Assembly (NCBI GenBank): GCA_905221605.1
Contig: CAJNDS010002097.1
Coordinates: 657,501 to 675,964 of the forward strand
Length of the DNA stretch: 18,464 nt
Direction of reading: 5' to 3'
Source: Symbiodinium natans
Lineage: Eukaryota; Sar; Dinophyceae; Suessiales; Symbiodiniaceae
The position numbers and the translations under genes are program-made. The notes beneath the pieces were generated by a model. The model saw only the letters and a program-made list of their open reading frames with translations, was not told the DNA's origin and ran no database searches. Positions 1-7,758 of the stretch are shown here, in pieces (position 1 is the stretch's first letter; the number at the start of each line of letters is the position of its first letter).

Positions 1-99
1 GGCCCTGGACAGCAACAACCTTTCAGGTGTAAACTCCAAAAAGGCTTTGGGGTTTAGGGTTTGGATCCCTTCGCCGGCTAAGCGGGCTAACCCCTACAC

Positions 100-571
100 C
101 CTAAACCCTCCCTAAACCCTAAACCCTAAACCCTAAACCCTAAGCCACCGTAGGGGTGGCAGTGGTTGCATGCTTTCCAGGAATGTACGCAGCGGGGCCG
201 TGGAGCTCCAGGCACTTCGTCGCCTGTTTGGGTTTGGGGCATAGTTTTCAACAAGGCTTAGGGTTTAGGGTTTAGGGTTTAGGGTTTAGGGTTTAGGGTT
301 TAGGGTTTAGGGCTTAAGGTTTAGGGTTTAGGGTTTAGGGTTTAGGGTTTAGGGTTTAGGGTTTAGGGTTGAATGCTTGGGTGCATGAGGGGATTCCGGT
401 TCATGCTTTAGGCTGCGCGGGTTTCAATCTTCCCTTTAGAGGCTTGTGGATCTTGGAAAGGAGACTTGTCCATTAGTAAGCCCTGAACCCCCAAACCCCC
501 AAACCTTATCGGGCCATTCGCCAACCATACTTGGCCAAACCTGTGGGGATTAGGGTTTAGGGTTTAGGGTT
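100..571. repeat. telomere-type arrays around the first island
   Basis: CCCTAAA units at 100-142, a TTTAGGG array at 258-370 with one GGCTTAA interruption, and a short TTTAGGG block at 549-571. Orientation changes between the first and second blocks across an exon-like island. Confidence 0.95.
181..221 (+). CDS. candidate exon, frame uncertain
   Basis: A 41-nt stretch following a good pyrimidine-AG acceptor (CTTTCCAG|GAATG) and ending at a GC donor (GTC|GCCTGT). All three frames are open; NVRSGAVELQALR is the most protein-like. The length is not a multiple of three, unlike the carbonic anhydrase exons. It is an island between a CCCTAAA block and a TTTAGGG array. Confidence 0.22.
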
Positions 572-616
572 TGGGGCTATCGGGTTCGGGTTGCCCTTTG
601 CAAGTCATCCATGAAG

Positions 617-649
617 GCGGCCATCTTTGACGAGGCGTCCGGCAAGGCC
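617..649 (+). CDS. candidate micro-exon, product unknown
   Basis: Eleven codons, AAIFDEASGKA, between ATGAAG|GCG and a GC donor (GCC|GCTTGT), phase 0 at both ends. It follows the same rules as the carbonic anhydrase exons. If joined in phase 0 to the AG|G acceptor at 749/750 it would continue ESEKYPK and stop at 771-773. This is suggestive of a C-terminus but has no homology. The intervening 100 bp holds broken TTTAGGG repeats. Confidence 0.3.
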
Positions 650-749
650 GCTTGTGCACCTTTAACCCTTTAACCTTCTTGAAGGTCCATGGGAGAGAAA
701 GGGTTTAGGGTTTAGGTTTAGGATTTAGGGTTTCGGATCTAGGGTTCAG

Positions 750-900
750 GAGAGCGAGAAGTACCCCAAGTAAGGATGTCACAGCCACTTATCATCATAG
801 CAGTCCTACGTTCGCCCGGAAGCCGCAGGTGCTTCGGGTTTCCTTGGGAGTGGCTGCCGCCACGCTACTGTACTGGTTTGTATATCCTATGCTGCCCTGA
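750..900 (+). CDS. candidate terminal exon, membrane-anchor-like frame
   Basis: After a TTCAG|G acceptor one frame runs 49 codons to a TGA at 898-900 and ends VSLGVAAATLLYWFVYPMLP, a plausible C-terminal hydrophobic helix with a short tail. Entering this frame needs a phase-2 intron. The alternative phase-0 entry gives ESEKYPK and a stop at 771-773, in which case the rest is 3' UTR. I cannot choose between them, and no family was recognised. A CCCCTAAA-type array begins immediately after the stop. Confidence 0.3.
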
Positions 901-902
901 AA

Positions 903-1318
903 AACCCTAAACCCCGAAAACTACAGACCCTAAACCCCCTAAACCCCCCTAAACCCCCTAAACCCCCTAGACCCCCTAAACCCCCTAAACCCTAAACCCT
1001 AACACCCAAAGCCCTACAAGCCGCAAACGCCCCTTGGGCTCCTGCAAGATCTCAAGAGCGTTTAGGGTTTAGGGTTTAGGGTTTAGGGTTTAGGGTTTAG
1101 GGTTTAGGGTTTAGGGTTCAGGGTTCAGGGTTCAGGGTTTAGGGTTTAGGGTTTAGGGTTTAGCGCTTAAAGCCATCGAAGCGGGGGCGCACCATGGAAC
1201 CAAGAGGATCTAAACCTGCCCAAGCTCTTGGGGTTTGGGGTTTGGGGTTTAGGGTTTAGGGTTTAGGGTTTAGGGTTTAGGGTTTGGGGTTTAGGGTTTG
1301 GGGTTTGGGGTTTCGGGT
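903..1318. repeat. CCCCTAAA 8-bp variants followed by TTTAGGG arrays
   Basis: 903-1009 is C-rich with 7- to 9-bp units (CCCCTAAA, CCCCCTAAA). 1061-1163 is TTTAGGG with some TTCAGGG. 1229-1318 mixes TTTAGGG and TTTGGGG. Non-repeat gaps of about 60 bp separate them. Confidence 0.93.
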
Positions 1319-1412
1319 TCAGGGCACCCAGAGCCCTAAGCCCAACACCCAGAACCAAGAACAGACAGCTTGAGATGCAGATGATGGCACGTCAGAGTGC
1401 CCACCTCAACAG

Positions 1413-1487
1413 GCCCGACTTGAACCAGAAGAAAGGCATACATCGCAACCTCCAGCTCCAGCTGTGACGTCGGACTCTTTGAATGAA
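1413..1487 (+). CDS. candidate exon, low-complexity Pro/Ser/Glu-rich segment
   Basis: Twenty-five codons beginning ARLEPEERHTSQPPAPAV and ending TSDSLNE, from an AACAG|GCC acceptor to a GC donor (GAA|GCCCTC), phase 0. A second GC donor at 1500 would add four codons (ALNG), also in phase. The composition suggests a disordered linker or leader. The island (about 1325-1515) is non-repetitive and lies between two TTTAGGG arrays. Another frame is also open over much of it, so coding status is moderate at best. Confidence 0.4.
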
Positions 1488-1514
1488 GCCCTCAACGGTG
1501 CCAGCGTGGAGAAG

Positions 1515-2163
1515 CTTAGGGTTTAGGGTTTAGGGTTTAGGGTTCAGGGTTTAGGGTTTAGGGTTTAATGTTTAGGGTCAAGCTTCATCCTGTCTTCCAA
1601 GAACGAGACCAGCCGTGTGGACTTCGTTTCGAAGATGCTCCTGGGAGGACTAATTCAATCGCACCTATTCCAGAGCCTCAATCCGTAATCCCTGAGCCCT
1701 AAACCCCCGAAAGCTCGAAGGACGCTGGAAAGAGAAGCTGAAGAGAAGCCCTCTGGTGTTTAGGTTTTGTTCAGGGCAGCCCTAAAACTTAGGGTTTAGG
1801 GTTTAGGGTTTAGGGTTCAGGATTTAGGGTTTAGGGTTTAGGGTTTAGGGTACTCTAAACCTCACAGAGCACTAAAACTAAAACCCTAAGCGCTAAACCC
1901 CCCACAATCTTAAAACCCGGAAACCCCAAAACCTATTACCCCTAAACCCCCTGGAGCCCTGCAGCCCGCAAACCTTAAGACCCCCTAAACCCCCCGAAAG
2001 CCCTGGACCCCAAACCCTAAACACTGAACCCTAAACACTGAACCCTAAACCCTAAACCCTAAACCCTAAACCCTAAACCCTAAACCCTAAACCCTAAACC
2101 CTAAACCCTAAACCCTAAACCCTAAACCCAAACCCTAAACCCTAAACCCTAAACCCTAAACCC
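1515..2163. repeat. TTTAGGG blocks then a long CCCTAAA array
   Basis: TTTAGGG at 1515-1575 and 1787-1851, degenerate C-rich repeats at 1852-2020, then a nearly perfect CCCTAAA array at 2021-2163. No gene is visible in 1690-2170 apart from the repeats. Confidence 0.95.
1583..1636 (+). CDS. candidate exon, product unknown
   Basis: Eighteen codons, LHPVFQERDQPCGLRFED, between an AAG|C acceptor and a GC donor (GAT|GCTCCT), phase 0. The acceptor lacks the following G seen in the other exons. A second frame here contains KNETSRVDFVSK, which loosely recalls uracil phosphoribosyltransferase; I judged that unconvincing. The island lies between TTTAGGG repeats (1515-1575) and a degenerate repeat region that starts around 1690. 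Confidence 0.3.
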
Positions 2164-2182
2164 CCACAAAGCCAAGTCGAAG

Positions 2183-2233
2183 GTGGAGTTCCTGGGGCCC
2201 TCACCGATGCAGGGGGAACTCTGTGACTGCAAC
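2183..2233 (+). CDS. candidate exon, Cys-containing, product unknown
   Basis: Seventeen codons, VEFLGPSPMQGELCDCN, between TCGAAG|GTG and a GT donor (AAC|GTGTGC), phase 0. The frame remains open to about 2280 with further cysteines (VCQPHG, GCC), so a longer exon with a Cys-rich motif is possible. No family recognised. A long perfect CCCTAAA array ends about 20 bp upstream and another begins about 70 bp downstream. Confidence 0.33.
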
Positions 2234-2302
2234 GTGTGCCAACCTCATGGATTCTGGGGGTGTTGCGGTGTTTGGGGTTTATACGGTTCCCTAAACCCGA
2301 TG

Positions 2303-2448
2303 CCCTAAACCCTAAACCCTAAACCCTAAACCCTAAACCCTAAACCCTAAACCCTAAACCCTAAACCCTAAACCCTAAACCCTAAACCCTAAACCCTAAA
2401 CCCTAAACCCTAAACCCTAAACCCTAGTTTAGGGTTTAGGGTTTAGGG
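2303..2448. repeat. CCCTAAA array inverting into TTTAGGG
   Basis: About 17 perfect CCCTAAA units (2303-2426) meet three TTTAGGG units (2428-2448) at CCCTAGTTTAGGG. The whole block can fold on itself. The orientation is opposite to a telomere-telomere fusion. Confidence 0.95.
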
Positions 2449-2583
2449 CGCGGATGGGGCTGGTGGGGGCTGCTGAAGTTCTGAGTGCGAGGCCTTAGCG
2501 GGTGCAACTCGCGGCTGAAGCCCCGAACATCTGAACACCAAAAGTCAGGGTTCCCTGCACCTCACTGTCAGCTTCCGTTTTTC

Positions 2584-2969
2584 AACCCTAAACCCTAAAC
2601 CCTAAACCCTAAACCCTAAAGCCTCAACCCTAAACCATGAGCCCCAGGAGCCAACTTGAGCAAAGCGTAAGCCCGAAATCCCTCATGCCCTAAACCCTAA
2701 ACCCCAAACCCTAAACCCTAAACCCCAAACCCCAAACCCTAAACCCTAAACCCTAAACCCTAAACCCTAAACCCTATACCCTAAACCCTATACCCTAAAC
2801 CCTAAACCCTAAAACCTAAGCCCTTCAAGCAGCCCTGGAAGGGCACATGTGACGATAACCCGCAAGCGTCTGATCCGCCCCGCTCTCTCAAGCGAAATGC
2901 GCAAAGGGTTTAGGGTTTAGGGTTTAGGGTTTAGGGTTTAGGGTTTAGGGTTTAGGGTTTAGGGTTTAG
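2584..2969. repeat. CCCTAAA arrays and one facing TTTAGGG array
   Basis: CCCTAAA at 2584-2630 and 2690-2818 (with CCCTATA and CCCCAAA variants), then TTTAGGG at 2906-2969, which runs directly into a family A element. Confidence 0.95.
2842..2865 (+). CDS. candidate micro-exon, product unknown
   Basis: Eight codons, GTCDDNPQ, from TGGAAG|GGC to a GC donor (CAA|GCGTCT), phase 0. It sits in an 85-bp island between a CCCTAAA array (2690-2818) and a TTTAGGG array (2906-2969), i.e. arrays pointing toward each other. The frame is open through the whole island. Too short for any family call. Confidence 0.25.
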
Positions 2970-2975
2970 AGCTTA

Positions 2976-3049
2976 CCCAAAAGCTCCAATGAAGTTCCTT
3001 GTTGGGTTAGTTATAGGGGATTCTAGTATACTGCCCCAGGAGCCTTTGG
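2976..3049 (-). mobile_element. family A palindromic MITE-like element, degenerate copy
   Basis: Starts CCCAAAAGCTCCAATGAAG, passes through GGGGATTCTAGTATACTGCCCC and ends AGGAGCCTTTGG. It lacks the inner part of the right arm (the AAAAAGGTACTACAT stretch of full copies), so it is about 74 bp against about 91-95. Taken as reverse relative to the 6895 copy. Confidence 0.75.
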
Positions 3050-3246
3050 CGTTTACGTTTACGTATGGTTGAGGGCATTGAGGGTTTACAGCCCCCCTGC
3101 CATTGTTATTTGTCAGCCCTTAAAACCTTCGAGCCCTGACCTGAAGGCCAATTGCCTCGCTTCTCGGTACCTATTTGAAACCTTTTCGGGTCGTGTTCTT
3201 CCTTCATTGAAAGGTCAACTTGCACCCTTCCGCCCCCCAAGCCTTT

Positions 3247-3357
3247 AACCAAACCCCAAACCCCAAACCCCAAGTCCCAAGCCCCAAGCCCCAAGCCCTA
3301 GACCCCAACCCCTAAACCCTAAACCCTAAACCCTAAGCCCTAAGCCCTAAACCCTAA
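3247..3357. repeat. CCCCAAA/CCCAAGC/CCCTAAA array
   Basis: Graded array: CCCCAAA, then CCCAAGC, then CCCTAAA and CCCTAAG. The short minus-strand ORF over it (3106-3294) is a translation of the repeat. Confidence 0.9.
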
Positions 3358-3359
3358 GC

Positions 3360-3660
3360 GTTGAGGCCAGTACCGCCCTGGCCACTGCCGCAGGGCGAGG
3401 CACCGCCGTGGGGGGGGGGGGGGGTTGGCCTACCAGGTTTCCTAAGTTAGGGGGGTACCTTATTGGGGGGTCCTTAGCATAAGCGAATCCCACTATTTGG
3501 GGATCTAAGTTGGGGGGTCCCCAAGTTTCGTAAGCCTCCATAAATGTAGGACTCTCGGAACTAGTTTGTCTTTTTGTTCCCCTTGTGAAGGCTTTGACCA
3601 TTGCGCGAGGCAGCTGGCTACTCTAGGAATCCCAGTGATACCCTTGTTCATTGTTCCTGG
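3360..3660. other. gene-free stretch with poly-G run
   Basis: Contains a 15-base G run near 3410-3424 and two similar segments, CTAAGTTAGGGGGGTACC and CTAAGTTGGGGGGTCCCC, about 70 bp apart. Minus-strand ORF 3347-3601 has no recognisable family. I see no supported gene here. Confidence 0.5.
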
Positions 3661-3666
3661 TTTCTG

Positions 3667-3757
3667 CCCAAAGGCTCCTATGTAGTACCTTTTGGGGGGG
3701 AGTATATTAGAATGCCCTATAACTAACCCAAAAAGGAACTACATTGGAGCCTTTGGG
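3667..3757 (+). mobile_element. family A palindromic MITE-like element
   Basis: Begins CCCAAAGGCTCCTATGTAG and ends ATTGGAGCCTTTGGG, with a central AGTATATTAGAAT core and AACTAACCC. The G tract after the left arm is expanded to eight. It has no coding capacity; the small ORF across it (3692-3913) is incidental. Confidence 0.85.
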
Positions 3758-3779
3758 TGGGTTCTGTACAAACCTAGCC

Positions 3780-4290
3780 AGCAGGAAAGTCGGCACGCTT
3801 CATTCTTGTTATGGTTAAAGTCTTTACTTGATTGTAGAGACTCCTTCTGGCAAACAGCCGCAAATTACTCACTTTTGCGCTTGCCTGTCGTCATCATGGG
3901 ACTTTATAGATAAGGCTGTCTCTGGATGAGTGTGTGGGCGTAGGACTTAGGCAGTTTGGAGTGTAAGGGAGGGTGTCCAGGGAGCAGAGTAGCCAGTAGC
4001 CGCGAGCCCCTACAACACCCCAATCCCGCCTATTATATAGTACTCCCTACTATGGTTATGGGGGGGGGTGGGTACCTAGGGAACCTTAGGGAAGCTTAGG
4101 GAGCCTTAGGGAATTCGGGAACCTTAGGCTACCTCCCTTGAACACCCCCCCCCCTCCTTTACGAGCTCTATAACCCTCTTAAGGCTCCCTACGGTTCGCT
4201 CGTTACCTCAACCATCTTGCACCAACCGCCTCCCCAGACATGAGCATGCCCGAAGTTGAGCCATAGAGAGACGAACACCAAACCCTATAA
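3780..4290. other. gene-free stretch with 10-bp minisatellite
   Basis: Mostly unique DNA. At 4078-4128 a non-telomeric tandem repeat of about five 10-bp units (GAACCTTAGG, GAAGCTTAGG, GAGCCTTAGG and variants) is flanked by a G run (about 4061) and a C run (about 4146) that could pair. No gene supported. Confidence 0.55.
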
Positions 4291-4291
4291 C

Positions 4292-4394
4292 TTGGGGATG
4301 TTCCCCGTATACTCGCAGTCCTTTATAGGGAGCATATATACCCCCAGTACAACCCCTGTCACGGGCTGTTATAGTAGAAGAGGGAGCGTCCCAA
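4292..4394 (+). mobile_element. family B palindromic MITE-like element, diverged
   Basis: TTGGGGATGTTCCCCGTATAC then CAGTCC on the left; GGGCTGTTATAGTAG and GGGAGCGTCCCAA on the right. These are the family B arms with substitutions. A 94-codon minus-strand ORF across this region is a shadow. Confidence 0.7.
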
Positions 4395-4522
4395 CCCGTA
4401 AACCCTAACGTTTGACAGAACCGGGTGCATCCTGTGATCTCCACGCAAGGCCGTTTGCGCGCCCCAAGTCCAAGACAGCTCGGCGCCTGCACCAGAGGAC
4501 GAATAGAGACAGCGTTCCATGT

Positions 4523-5140
4523 AGGGTTTAGGGTTTAGGGTTTAGGGTTTAGGGTTTAGGGTTTAGGGTTTAGGGTTTAGGGTTTAGGGTTAGGACTTGC
4601 GGGTTTACGAGAAGAGGACCCCAGTAAGGCACCCCTCATTTCGTAAACCCCCATTTAGGGTTTCAGGGTTTTGGGGGTTTTAGGATTTTTCGGGTTTAGG
4701 GTTGCAGGGTTTGTTAGGGTTTTTCAGGTTTTTTTTAGGTTTTGTTGATGGCTTTTTAGGGTGTTTAGGGTTTTAAAGGGTTTTTTGGGGTTTTGAGGTT
4801 TTTTTTGTTTTTTTTAGGGTTTTAGGGTTTTGGGTTTGTTGGGGGGGGGGGGGGGGTTTTGGGGAGTCTGGGGTGTCATGGTCTTCGGGTTTTGGGAGAC
4901 CGCCTCAGCCTGCTGGACCTGATCAAGGAGGGCCTCAAGAGGCTCCATGCGGACTTCCGAAAGTCAAGGGCCCCTTATTTAGGGTTTAGGGTTTAGGGTT
5001 TAGGGTTTAGGGTTTAGGGTTTAGGGTTTAGGGTTTAGGGTTTAGGGTTTAGGGTTTAGGGTTTAGGGTTTAGGGCTTGCGAGAGGTTCTGCCATGTTCA
5101 GGTCCCCAAACCCTAAACTCGAGCCCCTAAACCCTAAACC
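4523..5140. repeat. TTTAGGG arrays and T/G-rich degenerate repeat
   Basis: TTTAGGG at 4523-4590; 4655-4858 is a strand-biased T/G block of broken repeats (TTTTAGGG, TTTTGGGG) ending in a G run of about 17; a perfect TTTAGGG array at 4978-5075; CCCTAAA remnants at 5103-5140. The island 4860-4977 holds a candidate exon. Confidence 0.92.
4928..4948 (+). CDS. candidate exon, helical segment
   Basis: The minimal exon by the AG|G...|GC rule is EGLKRLH, phase 0. The same frame is open across 4886-4999 and reads DRLSLLDLIKEGLKRL followed by HADFRKSRA, a charged amphipathic helix-like sequence, so the real exon may be longer. No family recognised. The island is bracketed by a T/G-rich block with a poly-G run upstream and a TTTAGGG array from 4978. 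Confidence 0.33.
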
Positions 5141-5149
5141 CGATGTTTT

Positions 5150-5440
5150 TTTCAGAAGCTGCCTCAGCAAGAAAGTTTAAACTCTCCAAGTAGCCACTAC
5201 CTGTTGACAGGTTGCAGTAGACCTGCAAGAATCCACGATGATACTTGACCCTAGCCCTATCAAGGCCTGTGGGCCCCTAGAGAAAACCTTCTAGACTCTA
5301 CAAACTCCTGAAACCGCGGACTCCACTCAAGCATCCGACCCACGCGTTGAGCTCCCAGACCCCCCGACGCTTAGACCTCGAGACCTTGGATCAGGGTCTT
5401 GCGGTTTGCGAGGCTTGCTCCTTGTAAATATTGATGAGTG
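5150..5440. other. unique stretch without recognised gene
   Basis: About 290 bp of mixed-composition DNA with no telomere units and no frame that I can support as coding. Confidence 0.4.
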
Positions 5441-5444
5441 TGTA

Positions 5445-5579
5445 CCCAAAGGCTCCCAATGTAGTTCCTTTTTGGGTTAGTTCTAGGGGATTCTAGTCTA
5501 CTACCCCTAAACCCTAAACTCTAAACCCTAAACCCCAAACCCCAAACCCCAAAAAAGGTACTACATAGGAGCCTTTGGG
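5445..5579 (-). mobile_element. family A element interrupted by telomere-like tract
   Basis: Left arm CCCAAAGGCTCCCAATGTAG and right arm ACATAGGAGCCTTTGGG are both present. Where intact reverse copies read CTACCCC directly followed by AAAAAGG, this copy has about 35-40 bp of CTAAACC and CCCAAAC repeats (roughly 5517-5551). The element must predate the repeat gain. Confidence 0.85.
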
Positions 5580-5636
5580 TATGCTGGGATGTGGGAATAC
5601 CAGCGCAACGCGGGTGCATCTAAGAGTTGCCGGCAT

Positions 5637-5745
5637 AGCATGTACATATTATAAACGTATATATGTATATACACTATATATACATATAGAAGGGATAATA
5701 AATAAGATATATATATTTCTATATGTATATGTATATGTATAGCGC
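5637..5745. repeat. AT-rich TATATG microsatellite-like block
   Basis: Alternating TATATA, GTATATAC and TATATGTATATG tracts, including self-complementary segments. It contrasts sharply with the GC-rich surroundings. Confidence 0.8.
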
Positions 5746-5913
5746 TGTATGTGGTTTGATCGCTGTACGCCTCAAGTTATGTAGGTTTCAGGGGTCAGGG
5801 TTTTACAGGGCCAGCCCTGCAGCTGAGCTTCCGTCATGAAGCCGAAACATTTCGGCCCATGGGAACTTTATACCCCAGGCCCTGGATCCTTGAAACCCCA
5901 AACTCTGAAGCCA

Positions 5914-5990
5914 GAGCCTTACTATGTAGTACCTTTTTGTGTTAGTATACTAGAATCCCCCATAAGTAACCCCAATTACATTGGAGCCTT
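5914..5990 (+). mobile_element. family A element, truncated and diverged
   Basis: Keeps ACTATGTAGTACCTTTTTG, a GTTAGTATACTAGAATCCCC core and ATTACATTGGAGCCTT, but has lost the outer CCCAAAGG/CCTTTGGG ends. It lies 212 bp upstream of the first carbonic anhydrase exon. Confidence 0.75.
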
Positions 5991-6028
5991 AAACTCTAAA
6001 GCCCTTGGCACCAAGGCCTTAAAACCTG

Positions 6029-6375
6029 TAGGGTTTAGGGTCTAGGGTCTAGGGTTTAGGGTTTAGCCTTAAACCCTGACACTCGGAATCCCCCCCCAAA
6101 AGCGCGCAAAACCCGCACAGTGGCCTTTTTCCAGGTCCACCCTAAACCCTAAACCCTAAACGCTAAACCCTAAACCCTAAACCCTGTGGCTTAGTTTCCA
6201 GGATGCCCTGGAGTCCTTGCGGTGTGGCAACCAGCGCTACGTTGCAGCTGGGACTGGAGATGCAAGGTACCCAAAGATTTTGACGTCCCTAACAGGGTTT
6301 AGGGTTTAGGGTTTAGGTTTAGGGTTAGAGAATACTCATGAACTGCAACCCTAAACCCTGAACCCTCAACCCTAG
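6029..6375. repeat. short telomere-type blocks around carbonic anhydrase exon
   Basis: TTTAGGG/TCTAGGG at 6029-6066, CCCTAAA at 6140-6185, TTTAGGG at 6295-6325 and CCCTAAA/CCCTCAA at 6348-6375. The 60-nt exon lies between the second and third. Confidence 0.9.
6202..6261 (+). CDS. beta-carbonic anhydrase, exon with N-terminal GNQRYV motif
   Basis: Beta-carbonic anhydrases are zinc enzymes that interconvert CO2 and bicarbonate. This 20-codon exon reads DALESLRCGNQRYVAAGTGD. The ALxxLxxGNxR(F/Y)V pattern is the conserved helix near the start of the beta-CA domain. It follows a pyrimidine-rich TTTCCAG acceptor with G as first exon base (AG|G) and ends before a GC donor (GAT|GCAAGG), leaving phase 0. 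Telomere-like blocks lie on both sides (6140-6185 and 6295-6325). The frame stays open beyond the proposed donor to about 6300, so a later donor is possible. Upstream leader exons were not identified, so targeting (plastid, cytosol or secreted) cannot be judged. The family assignment rests on this motif plus the later exons in the correct order. Confidence 0.72.
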
Positions 6376-6379
6376 ACCT

Positions 6380-6690
6380 ACTATCTTGCTTCTGGATGGC
6401 TCTTAGGACTTTAACCTTCTGGGTTTTGTAGAATCTACAACAAGTATCCTGAAAATTAATCTTTCTGGAGGGATTCAGAATTCAGCCAAGATTATATTCA
6501 TGACCTCCTACGCAGTTCCTTGAATCGTGGGAAGATCCCGGTTGCATGTCCATGAATATTCGAAATTTCCTTACTCAAGGGATAATGCAGTCTCTGGGTC
6601 AGACCTCCTAACGATGGTGCCCAAAACAGGATGCCTTAAATACCAGACTCCGCATGATTACAGCAAAGGGACCACAGTGCAGAGGACAGC
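6380..6690. other. unique intronic stretch
   Basis: About 300 bp of lower-GC unique DNA within the proposed first carbonic anhydrase intron. No exon, element or repeat recognised. Confidence 0.4.
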
Positions 6691-7130
6691 ATTTAGGGTT
6701 TAGGGTTTAGGGTTTAGGGTTTAGGGTTTAGGGTTTAGGGTTCAGGGTTTAGGGTTTAGAGTTGAGGGTTTCGGGGTTTACGGTTTAGGGTTTGAGGGTT
6801 TAGGGTTTCGGGACTTTCATTTTGTTGGATTTTAGGCTGAGGGTTCTAGTGGTTTACATAAGGGATCAGGGTCTTCGGGTTTAGGCTTAGGGTTTACCCA
6901 AAGGCTCCTATGTAGTACCTTTTTTGGGGTAGTATACTAGAATCCCCTAGAACTAACCCAAAAAGGAACTACATTGGAGCCTTTGGGTAGGGCTTCAGGG
7001 GGTTAAGGGTTACCTCATGTTTGGCGTGAGGTTTATAGTTTTCCGAGTTTTGCAGGCCGGCGTTTTGGGCTCTTTCAAGAGGGTTTAGGGTTTAGGGTTT
7101 AGGGTTTAGGGTTTAGGGTTTAGGGTTTAG
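6690..7130. repeat. TTTAGGG arrays in carbonic anhydrase intron
   Basis: 6690-6812 (clean, then degenerating to TTGAGGG and TTTCGGG) and 7080-7130, separated by the complete family A element. Confidence 0.93.
6895..6989 (+). mobile_element. family A element, most complete copy
   Basis: TACCCAAAGGCTCCTATGTAG at the left mirrors CTACATTGGAGCCTTTGGGTA at the right, making a near-perfect hairpin of about 95 bp with AGTATACTAGAATCCCCTAG at the centre. It lies inside the first carbonic anhydrase intron. The terminal TA on both sides could be a TA target duplication; this is inference. Confidence 0.9.
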
Positions 7131-7218
7131 AATCAGATTTAGCATTCTTTCTGTAAGCATATAGCGGGCCCAGGCTAGTGTTGTTTAAGGCTTCGAGGTT
7201 CATGGTACTTATGGCGCA

Positions 7219-7315
7219 GGGTTTAGGGTTTAGGGTTTAAACCCTAAACCCTAAACCCTAAAACCCTAAAACCCTAAACCCTAAACCCTAAACCCTAAAC
7301 CCTAAACCCTAAACC
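7219..7315. repeat. TTTAGGG to CCCTAAA head-to-head junction
   Basis: Three TTTAGGG units meet about ten CCCTAAA units at GGGTTTAAACCC (axis at 7238/7239). This is the orientation expected from two chromosome ends joined together, or from an inverted duplication. Confidence 0.93.
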
Positions 7316-7541
7316 CGAAGCTGTACGTATACAGCACTTCTTCGCCCTCTAAGTGCTCCAATATGGTTGTAATCGGGTTATAAGTGCAGATATTATTGGG
7401 TTATAAGTACCATGAACCTCCAAGTAGGGGTTTACGGCAGAATTTGTGGACATGTTGCAGACAGGCATTCAAACCTGAAAAAATCGGGTTTCGGGGTTGA
7501 TGGTTTTGTGTTTCGCTTTGTTGGGCTTGTTGAGAGTACCC

Positions 7542-7658
7542 CTAAACCCTAAACACCCTAAACACCCTAAACGCCCTAAACACCCTAAACACCCTAAACT
7601 CCCTAAACACCCTAAACTCCCTAAACACCCTAAACCCTCTAAACCCTAAACCCTAAAC
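7542..7658 (+). repeat. 9-bp variant array CCCTAAACA
   Basis: About ten units of CCCTAAACA, CCCTAAACG and CCCTAAACT, ending in plain CCCTAAA. The extra two bases give a 9-bp period. Confidence 0.92.
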
Positions 7659-7758
7659 GGTTTCGGGGCTCCTAGATTTTAGGGCTCAGGGTCTGCGGCT
7701 TAGGCTTATAACTTGCCGGACTTGTAATTTGAGGTTCGGGGCTGGGGGTTGGAGGCTT

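Noticed and set aside
258-370. True chromosome-end telomere
   Set aside because: Arrays are short, internal, in both orientations and do not run to the window edge.
1575-1690. Frame with KNETSRVDFVSK resembling the start of uracil phosphoribosyltransferase
   Set aside because: The match needs a gap and fades after a few residues. Another frame of the same island fits the local exon pattern better (54 nt, phase 0, GC donor).
3106-3294. Minus-strand ORF, and similar ORFs at 3347, 4208, 9446, 10256 and 17311
   Set aside because: No family features; several run through repeats or hairpin elements.
7542-7658. CRISPR-like direct repeats
   Set aside because: Units are contiguous tandem 9-mers without spacers.
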